DNA from: Isoetes taiwanensis | Lineage: Eukaryota; Streptophyta; Lycopodiopsida; Isoetales; Isoetaceae | Reading direction: 5' to 3' | Length of the DNA stretch: 64,000 nt | Assembly: GCA_021234155.1 (NCBI GenBank) | Contig: JAJEKV010000054.1 | Span: 8,146,655-8,210,654 of the forward strand | Shown: in pieces, positions 57,374-64,000 of the stretch | Position numbering within the stretch: position 1 is the first letter of the stretch | Layout: each line of letters begins with the position of its first letter | The notes under the pieces: model-generated | Databases searched by the model: none | The model's input: only the letters and a program-made list of their open reading frames with translations | Told to the model about the DNA's origin: nothing | Made by a program: the position numbers and the translations under genes

Positions 57374-58839
57374 TCACGGCCGTTCCCCACGGATCCGGCG
57401 TGCTAATTGAAGGTCCTTCACCTGGATGGTGACACGCTTGGCATGAATGGCACAAAGGTTGGCATCCCCAAAAAGGGCCACCAAGTAGGCCTCGACCGCT
57501 TTTTGAAGTGCTAGGACTGCGTGTACCTGGAATCGGAGATCCATCTTGTATTCTTGGGCGATCTCACGAACTAGGCGTTGGAAAGGAAGTTTTCGTAACA
57601 GAAATTCAGTGGATTTCTGATACTTCCTTATTTCCCTTAGTGCCACTGTGCTGGCTTTGTACCTGGGCCTCTTCTTAGGTTACGGCGGAGCTCCGGGAAT
57701 AGATTTCCCTGCGGTCTTGGGATGTCGTGCCTTATGGATAGTATCATCCCACTGATTCTCTCCTGCAGTCTTAGCGACTCCGCCCGGGGCTTTGAACCTA
57801 GCCTTATACTGGTCACCTAATTTGCGAGCCGTATACTTTCGTTTTCTGCGGCCCGGAGGGTCGATCGGAGGTGGCATATCTTGTTTATCCAAAAAGTCTC
57901 GGTCCGCTTGCTCCTTTGTAAGCCGCTCTATGACTGCATCTGCTGTCTCCCTAGCTATCTTGTCCGCTTCATCTTGCCTTTGCTTCCGGGCTTGCTCTTG
58001 TGATGCTTGCTGTGCGCGGAGGGTGTCTTCACGGAGTTTGGCAGCCTCCTCAGCAAGACGAGTTGCCATTTGCGCTTGTGCTTGGTGTGTTGCTTGCTCG
58101 TGTGCTCGCTGTTCCCGGGCTATTCGAGCATCGGTGCTCCACTTGAGTTCCAAAAGGTACCGGTTAAGGTTGGCCTGCATATCCTGCTCAACAGCCTGCT
58201 GGAACTGATCAATGAAATACAGTGGTAGCCCTGCCTCCCAAGCAATACAAGTGTTGTCTTCCTCATAGGAAAAAGGTGGAATGGTAAATGATCCACCGTT
58301 AAAAAGGCACATCCCATTACCGAGGTAGCGATACCCCAAAGCTTGCTCAGCAGGGTCATCAGCCGCAAGCCACTGTCGGTCGGCCTCCTGCACCATCTGC
58401 ATGATCTTGTGGGCTTGCACTTGAATGGCCTCTGCTTCAGCCTGCTCGTCCATTTCCGGTGGATAGAACCGCATATAGTTTTGAACACCGTCTTCTTCCC
58501 CAACTATGGTATAGGCCTTCTTGTTGGCGTTAAGTTTAAAAAGAAACGCTCGTTGAAGTTGCAGAGCGGGTATGGTATCTTAGCCCCTTCGGAGAAGCGT
58601 TTAGCATAGTGCTCCAAAATGCCTTCGGCTTTTGCTTGTTCTTCGACCGATTGGTTTGGGTGGGGCAAGAGCTCAGCCATTAGGGAAGCTACCGAACACC
58701 TAGTGTAGCGAGGAGTCCTCTTGTACACTTGCTTGGTCTCCCCCCATGATGAACAAGGTGGCGCTGAGCTGGCGCCTAGGTTAGGAAGATAAGGAGCAAA
58801 GCTACAAGCGAGATGGGCTATGGCGAAAGCGACCTCCAA
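57374..58839 (-). pseudogene. ORF-A of element B: coiled-coil protein ending in a histone H3 fold
   Basis: From ATG 58839 the frame runs to a T5 run near 58537, where a one-base shift leads to the frame containing 58474-57680. This passes one TAA (57677-57679) and continues in frame to 57374, about 489 codons in all. The parts in order are: an unknown N-terminal region (NQSVEEQAKAEGILEHYAKR); an Ala/Gln/Glu/Arg coiled coil of about 90 residues (EQATHQAQAQMATRLAEEAA); a basic tail with RKYTARK and GGVAKTAG resembling H3 KQTARK...GGVKK; and, after the TAA, the full H3 fold from [20 protein letters not shown] to [20 protein letters not shown]. Loop 1 (EYKMDLRFQ) has the canonical length, unlike CENP-A/CENH3, and the fold is about 80% identical to plant H3 by eye. 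Expected role: nucleosome-like DNA binding. The actual role is unknown. Confidence 0.85.
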
Positions 58840-59305
58840 GTCCGGTGGCTATGGCGACTAGGAGAAGCGAGAAGGAGCAAAAAAAACGTTGGAATGAAAA
58901 GATATGAAACTAAATTTCAAATAGGCGGAATTCGCGTTTTTAGGTCTGCGGGCAGGCCCTATCGCGACCCCGCCACAGGCACTAGAAAACCACAGGTACC
59001 CCCTGCCCGCCGATTAAGGTTTCACCATTTTTTTTTTTTAGGTCTGCGGGCAGCTATTACCCGGACCTCGCCACGCGCGCTAGGGAACCCCAGGTACCCC
59101 CTGCCCGCCGATTAGGGTTTCGCGCCTGCATTTTCCACTTTACCAAAAAAAAACTAGGATTTACACATGAATCGGACTAACTTACTAAGACATCACTTAC
59201 CACACTACCAAGAAACTAAGGCTACTCCCAAAATTTATCCTCACTAACTAACGATCTAACGCGTTAGTATGTGGCCAGTGCAGTACTTTGGTTTCCCAAA
59301 ACCAT

Positions 59306-59317
59306 GCTCTGATACCA
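59306..59317 (-). other. Primer binding site (initiator tRNA-Met type)
   Basis: The minus strand reads TGGTATCAGAGC one base after the 5' LTR end (59319), the classical plant PBS complementary to the 3' end of initiator tRNA-Met. It fixes the left end of the internal region and proves that ORF-A and ORF-B lie inside the retrotransposon. Confidence 0.95.
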
Positions 59318-59318
59318 C

Positions 59319-60835
59319 TGTGACGCTCCCAGAACATATACGACTCCCGGGACGTATACATACAGGGACTTCACCCTCCCATGGCAATCAGCTCACCATG
59401 AGCAGGGCCTTCCATCTAACTCGGACCATCCATAGAAAGATGCCCGGGTGAAGGACACGGAGGTGTCATTCGGCCCACGCCTTCAATGGGACTCCTAAGT
59501 CGCGGAAGCGTGAATACATGTTAGCACGTAGCATAAATCATACATAAATAACCACCACGAAGGGTGGCACATGCATCCAAGTACTAACGGCAAAGAAGAT
59601 GCATCTAATCCTAAGGAAAACGCCCCAAACCCAGGTTCTACCCCGGCTCAGACTCCTGTGAGGATGGACTGACGGCTCGGTCTCAAGAGATCAGCAGACA
59701 GAGGTATAACCTGGCGTTGGCTAGCATAGAACAGTGGCTAGGGTTGTCCACTCCATCCGCCCTTCCTGTGCACACTTTGCGGATGAGCTGAATCAAGCTA
59801 TGGCATCACTGTAGCCTTCCGGAGATGTAGGCTCAAAGGGGGAGGTCCGTGAGTCTACTCCAGGTTGCATCTCCCTGGTCCGATGAGGCAGGTCGGGGAA
59901 GTGTCCCCTCCCAGAGTCGCAGTGAATCCATGGGTGAGCTAGAGGAGGAGATCCCTCAGCATCTCCTTCCGTACCCGGCTTACTCCCCTAACTTTATCAT
60001 CAAAGTACAAGATGCCCCATTCGGGTCACACCTCTGTACCCAGGGAGTGTCAGACCCATACCCGGCCCTCTACGTGACCGACTATTAGGCCTAGCTCACT
60101 AAAGCAGTCCCCGTAGCCTTTTATGCTCAGGCGAGATCCCACCCCACACTTCATCACTACGGCCCCTTATCTGGTGCTTCACTAACGCCATAGATTCCAC
60201 AGCTCGGTGGGATCTTGTGCACAGGCCGCAACTAATGGGATTTATAGGGCGCTAACTAGAAACGTACAATGATATATGAGCTCAGAGGTCTCTACCCCCC
60301 GTAGTTCCCCCATTTCCAGAGTAATACTATGCAAAGAACCATCAATCCATCATTTCAGAGCAAGTATAGAATCAGAAAGAAGAACGTCTTACCTTTCAAA
60401 CAAGGGTTAGTCTCTATTGCTAAATCACAGAGAAAAACAAGAACCATCACACACAGAGATGCCTCAGAGGCGCTATCCTACTAATCACACTTAATCCTAC
60501 GGACTAACCGTTAAAGAGACTCGAGCCGTTGTCTTGAGGATGATCCATCTCAGCTGCTGTAGGGTTTTGGGGAAGCGCCTGGTTGAAGAGCTCCTAATCG
60601 ATTCTGGTTCAAGGATTAACCTAGGATAGACTAAACTAGCAAAACCCTCCCTTGGCCAATCGAAACATGGCATTAATAATTAGCTAATTAGCTTAATTAG
60701 GCTAATTATTCCATTAATCTAAATTAACCCATTTAGGTTAACCCACTAGGTTAGCTATACCCCATGACGGCGTATGTACAGCGTGACGTGTCAGTGTATT
60801 TATACGTATACCGTATAAATACGTGGAACGTCACA
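59319..60835 (-). repeat. 5' LTR of element B
   Basis: 1517 bp, plus-strand ends TGTGACGCTCCC and GGAACGTCACA (7 bp terminal inverted repeats TGTGACG/CGTCACA). Similar to the solo LTR at 10299-11876. A palindrome with two divergent TATAAATA boxes lies at 60796-60822. Confidence 0.93.
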
Positions 60836-61655
60836 ATCGAACTCGCATTTTTTGCACGGGACAAAATGGCCACATCCTTTGCCTCTTGTCTTCTTCTTCG
60901 CCCATCCTTATAGAAACCCCATTTCTTCTCCAGATTCAACAGAAACAGAAATCCCATTGCTTGCTGCCATTAATCTGTGAAACAAATTTAGGAATAATTC
61001 TTAACAAGATTTAAACATTTTCTGTTAGAAGGCAAAGCCGAAGCAGGATGGTAAAAAGTTTGACAAGAACTCCGAAAAGCTTAAGCAGTGTATCCCCTAG
61101 GCAGAGCCAGCCACAGGCATTTGAGGCCAGGCCAAAGTACAAGGTTTGGCAGCAAAACTTTCCCACAGATCATTATAACCCTCTGCGCTTCATGTCTCCT
61201 ACAGCAGAAAAAATTGCCATGTTTTTGTATTACAACAAAGCAAGAATTGCCTAGGTAGCAGTCTTCACTTTTAAAGGGGCCGATTGACGCCCATTTCTTC
61301 GCAATCTTCACTGTGCAGAGACGAAAACGGAATATCGACCCACAAAAAATCCTCTGAATCTTTATCTGCATCTTTTTGGAAGCTCAGGCTGCTTAGGCCT
61401 AAATCCAACAGCATAGGCAACAACATCAAAAAAGAAGAGAAGGAAGAACGCCCCATGTTTTCCGCCATAGCCATGCTGCCGGATCTGTAGAAGAAAAAAT
61501 AAAATTAGAACAAGAAAAGAAGGAAGATCTCCTCAACTTCCAACCTGTTCAATCGCCATCTATCGCCGGAGCAAGCTGCCATAGCCCACACTAGCTGAAA
61601 AACCTCCCAGAAGAACGACGTCAAAAATTTGAAGTTTTAATGGGATATTCCAGAT
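60836..61655. other. Unassigned DNA between retrotransposon and inverted-repeat arm
   Basis: Contains a minus-strand ORF at 61271-61474 (67 residues, MAMAENMGRSSFSSF then LMLLPMLLDLGLSSL, signal-peptide-like) and a short plus-strand ORF at 61048-61254. Either could be a piece of a captured host gene; I cannot support a function. Confidence 0.35.
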
Positions 61656-62870
61656 GGTGATTCCGTCGCGTAGAATAAAATGGCGGGGTAAAAGCATGTT
61701 AGGGTGTCCCTTAAAAAGTATTATTTAGTGACTAAAAAAGTACCTAAAAAGGTACCCAGGACTGGGTACTGGGTACCTGTGTAATATGTCAATAAAAGGT
61801 ACATTTTAAAACTTTTATATATATTTTGGTCTTCGATAGCATTATATTTATCCTAACTTTGAATATTAATACGTCCTTGACTTTTATTTTGAACTTTTGT
61901 ACTAGTTTTAATGAAAAGAAAAATGAGAAAGTACCCAGTTCTAAAGTACCTAGTGTATGTACTTTTGCAGGTTCCAAAAGTGGTACACCTTAACATGCTT
62001 TTACCCGGCGGTGATTCCATCCGGCGGTATTTTGCGGAGGTGATTCCGCCAGAAGATATAAAACAGATGGCCAGCTGCAGACTGATATGGTTTAAGGTTA
62101 ATAACTAATAATGAGTGGCCTTGCATGGAACAACATTTATTGATATGATCAAGTAAGAAAGCCATTCAGTATGTCTAAGTCTTGATATTATCAAGAGCTA
62201 AAAATAAACCTTGACCTTTATTTAGAAGCAAAAAGGCAAAAAAAAGGTATTATTACCTATAAATAAAAGGACAACTTTGAGACGTGATATCTCCGCGACT
62301 ACAACTCAGAAATCGGCGATCCGTACCTTTATGGAAAGCCCTTGAAGTCTAGTTTCCAGATTAAGCTTGGTTGCCTATAGATTCCTTACGGTTTGAAAGT
62401 TATGCCCAGAAAGGTGCATAGGGGTCTAAGCTGACTGCACAACTAAATCTGCTTCTTCCTATGTTGTTGATGTGCCGGCCTTACCTTTTAGCATCTTCTC
62501 TTGTTCCTTGCTTGATCATATCATTAGAAGGAGTTCATGTAACACCAGTGGTTGGTGGCTAGAGAGAGCTTGTTCTTATACAGTCTTGCGGAGTAGCTTG
62601 ACTTGATGATATCTCTTCTAGTTGGTCCGGTTGGGTGGTAAATCGAGTACCATGTGGTGTTTTACTTTCTAATATGTTGATGAATTTGCAGGAAGAATAG
62701 AACTTTCGTAACACAGACGGATGGCTGGGTTCCATCAGAAGGTACACTTGACGCTGTCAGGTACGAATAACGAGGCTTTCGGAACGGATCCCATTTCCGG
62801 AGGATTAGTGATTCTGGGGAGAGTAGTCACCGCGATAGAATCACCAAAACCAGGGCAAAGCTATTTTGAC
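61655..62870 (-). repeat. Right arm of large inverted repeat (interrupted)
   Basis: Inverted counterpart of 45003-45230 in three blocks: about 61655-61685, 62007-62050 and 62735-62870 (GAGAGTAGTCACCGCGATAG, CACCAAAACCAGGGCAAAGC). The gaps are a MITE-like insert at 61687-62006 and about 690 bp at 62050-62735 with no recognisable gene. Confidence 0.65.
61687..62006. mobile_element. MITE-like element with terminal inverted repeats
   Basis: About 320 bp starting GGTAAAAGCATGTTAGGGTG and ending CACCTTAACATGCTTTTACC(C), flanked by GGCGG on both sides (61682-61686 and 62007-62011). The opposite inverted-repeat arm (near 45190-45197) has the same flanks joined without the insert, an apparent empty site. 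No ORF. Confidence 0.65.
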
Positions 62871-62879
62871 CCATCTTTT

Positions 62880-63170
62880 TAGAAGGCGCTTGATGTGAAA
62901 TACAATAATATATTTATTGACCACCTCACATAATATTCATTAAAAAATGGGATGTAGGGATTTTTACCAAAATAACCTTACTTGTTGACTTAATTCCCCA
63001 AAAGCCCTTTATATTTTCTAAATTCCCAAAATGCCCTTAATTCTTAAGTATTTTCCCAAATAGCCCTTGTATTTTATAAATTACCAAAAATCATATTTTC
63101 ACAATAGATAATCATTCTTTACACAGGGAAGTGTTTCTTCAGATCACAACAATTTGAAAAATAAATTTTT
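62880..63170. other. AT-rich spacer with CCCTT-type repeats
   Basis: Loose repeats of CCCAAAA(T/A)GCCCTT..(T)ATTTTCTAAATT near 62996-63090. No gene. Confidence 0.45.
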
Positions 63171-63175
63171 GAACA

Positions 63176-63400
63176 TCACGTTAAGGCAAAATATGCAATG
63201 GAAATATCAAAAGGATTTCTGCAACTGCGTTCATTATGGCCACCATTACCACAACGAGTGCACTTGTATACACGCTTTTCTCTATCACTGTCTTCTATCC
63301 TATCTTGTTTCCTTTTAGGCCTGCCAGGTGAACGACGTGTTGTAGAAGGTAGCATTTCATTATTTCCAAGAAGTTCAATATATGGTGGAATATGTAGCAT
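63176..63400 (-). pseudogene. Mutator-like (MULE/FAR1-type) transposase C-terminal remnant
   Basis: 74 residues on the minus strand: RRSPGRPKRKQ, an AT-hook (GRP core) in a basic context, then YKCTRCGNGGHNERSCRNP, a CCHC knuckle. This AT-hook plus C-X2-C-X4-H-X4-C ending is typical of plant MULE transposases just downstream of their SWIM domain. The catalytic DDE part is not seen on the adjoining sequence. A host zinc-knuckle protein is the main alternative. Confidence 0.5.
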
Positions 63401-63545
63401 AATAACAGGGGGTTTTCTTTGTGTTTTTGTACGCTTTTCACTAAGGTTTTCCTATGATTTCGTGATGTATTCAAATGGATGTACTAATGCGTACATCTAG
63501 AGTGCACCATTTCTGAGCCATTGATTTTAGCCTTTTTTTTTCCAA

Positions 63546-63717
63546 TGGTCAACAACCAATGGCTCACAACAAAAGCCCTTTTTTTTGTGCGTGTGGTGCA
63601 TAATGGTCAACAACCAATGGCTCACAACAAAAGCTCTTTTTTCGTGTGTGTGGTGCATAATGGTCAACAACCAATGGCTCACAACAAAAGCCCTCTTTTT
63701 GTGTGTGTGGTGCATAA
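63546..63717 (+). repeat. Three tandem 57-58 bp units
   Basis: Near-identical units starting TGGTCAACAACCAATGGCTC at 63546, 63604 and 63661, each ending GTGTGGTGCATAA. Differences are confined to the T-run length and a few bases, so amplification is recent. Confidence 0.9.
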
Positions 63718-64000
63718 TGGGCACATGAAGGGCGCATGTAGTGCAGTTTCCTCGCTGGCAACACATTTCTTATCATAACTTTTGATCCAGAGCTCTGTTT
63801 GAGATGATTTTTATTGCGTTGGAAAGCTCTCTCCGAGATCTTTTTGATAGTGTATGATATGGATATGTTTGGTTAAGTTATCTATGCTAAAACAGCAATT
63901 TTCTGGCCGGGTTTGGTAGGCTTTTACATCCTACCCGGTGATTAATCTGATTGCGCTATTGGATATTGTTTTATGGCTCATTCTGAATGAAGCCTGCAAA

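Larger units (their letters stand above)
45468..60835 (-). mobile_element. Ty3/gypsy chromovirus carrying extra ORFs, including a histone H3 (element B)
   Basis: Minus-strand LTR retrotransposon. The 5' LTR is 59319-60835, followed by a plant-type primer binding site, ORF-A with histone H3 fold (58839-57374), ORF-B/family X (57094-55688), gag (55509-54145), pol with chromodomain (54373-50752), and a polypurine tract. The 3' LTR is split (50068 to about 49950, then 45868-45468) by a LINE and has lost its outer 1 kb. The two LTR copies differ at only a few positions over about 400 bp, so it is fairly recent. The internal region is 9.25 kb, much longer than the 23.5 kb element's. The extra length is the two ORFs upstream of gag. 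Confidence 0.9.

Noticed and set aside
57374-57646. Histone H3 ORF as an ordinary host gene beside the retrotransposon
   Set aside because: It lies between the PBS (59306-59317) and gag of one LTR element, shares the frame of the upstream coiled-coil ORF, and has lost its own start. A centromeric H3 was also considered, but loop 1 has the canonical H3 length.
54935-57679. Stop codons corrected by RNA editing
   Set aside because: U-to-C editing of stops is known from plant organelles, not nuclear transposons; decay is simpler.

Overview
The window looks like nuclear DNA of a land plant. It is dominated by nested and decayed transposable elements and contains one clearly intact host gene. Evidence for a plant: an R2R3-MYB gene at 39040-40484 with the classical 133 nt / 130 nt first two exons, Ty3/gypsy chromoviruses with C-terminal chromodomains, a primer binding site complementary to plant initiator tRNA-Met, and a Mutator-like transposase tail. 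The species cannot be named from this; a seed-free vascular plant or gymnosperm would fit the transposon mix, but that is a guess.

Layout. 1-2650 (minus strand) holds a coiled-coil ORF, a decayed ORF (family X) and a decayed histone-H3-like gene that begins with the exact H3 N-terminus MARTKQTAR. 2.7-8.3 kb is a pair of inverted-repeat arms around LINE fragments, with two long polypurine blocks. 8.46-15.06 kb is a badly decayed chromovirus (plus strand) carrying an intron-like insert and a solo LTR with a 6 bp target duplication. 15.18-21.71 kb is a nearly full-length LINE (minus strand) with a 16 bp target duplication. 21.7-23.4 kb is C-rich repeat and quiet DNA. 23.49-29.13 kb is a complete but broken chromovirus (plus strand) with both LTRs and a 5 bp duplication. 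29-38 kb has unrecognised minus-strand coding-like pieces, palindromic tandem arrays and C-rich minisatellites. 38.2-40.7 kb is the MYB gene with a G-box-rich promoter. 41.5-45 kb is dispersed and tandem duplications. 45-62.9 kb is a large inverted-repeat structure whose centre was invaded by a minus-strand chromovirus (45468-60835); its 3' LTR was in turn split by a LINE. The end of the window has a Mutator-like transposase tail and a short tandem array.

Most notable. The chromovirus at 50-60.8 kb carries two extra sense-strand ORFs between its primer binding site and gag. One encodes a long coiled-coil protein ending in a histone H3 tail-like segment and a complete, highly conserved H3 histone fold. 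The other is an unknown protein (family X). The same order, H3-like then X, occurs at 0.8-2.65 kb. I know of no described retrotransposon family that carries a histone H3, so this is the best candidate for an undescribed system. Both copies have lesions (single stops, frameshifts), so these two are probably relics of a once-functional lineage.
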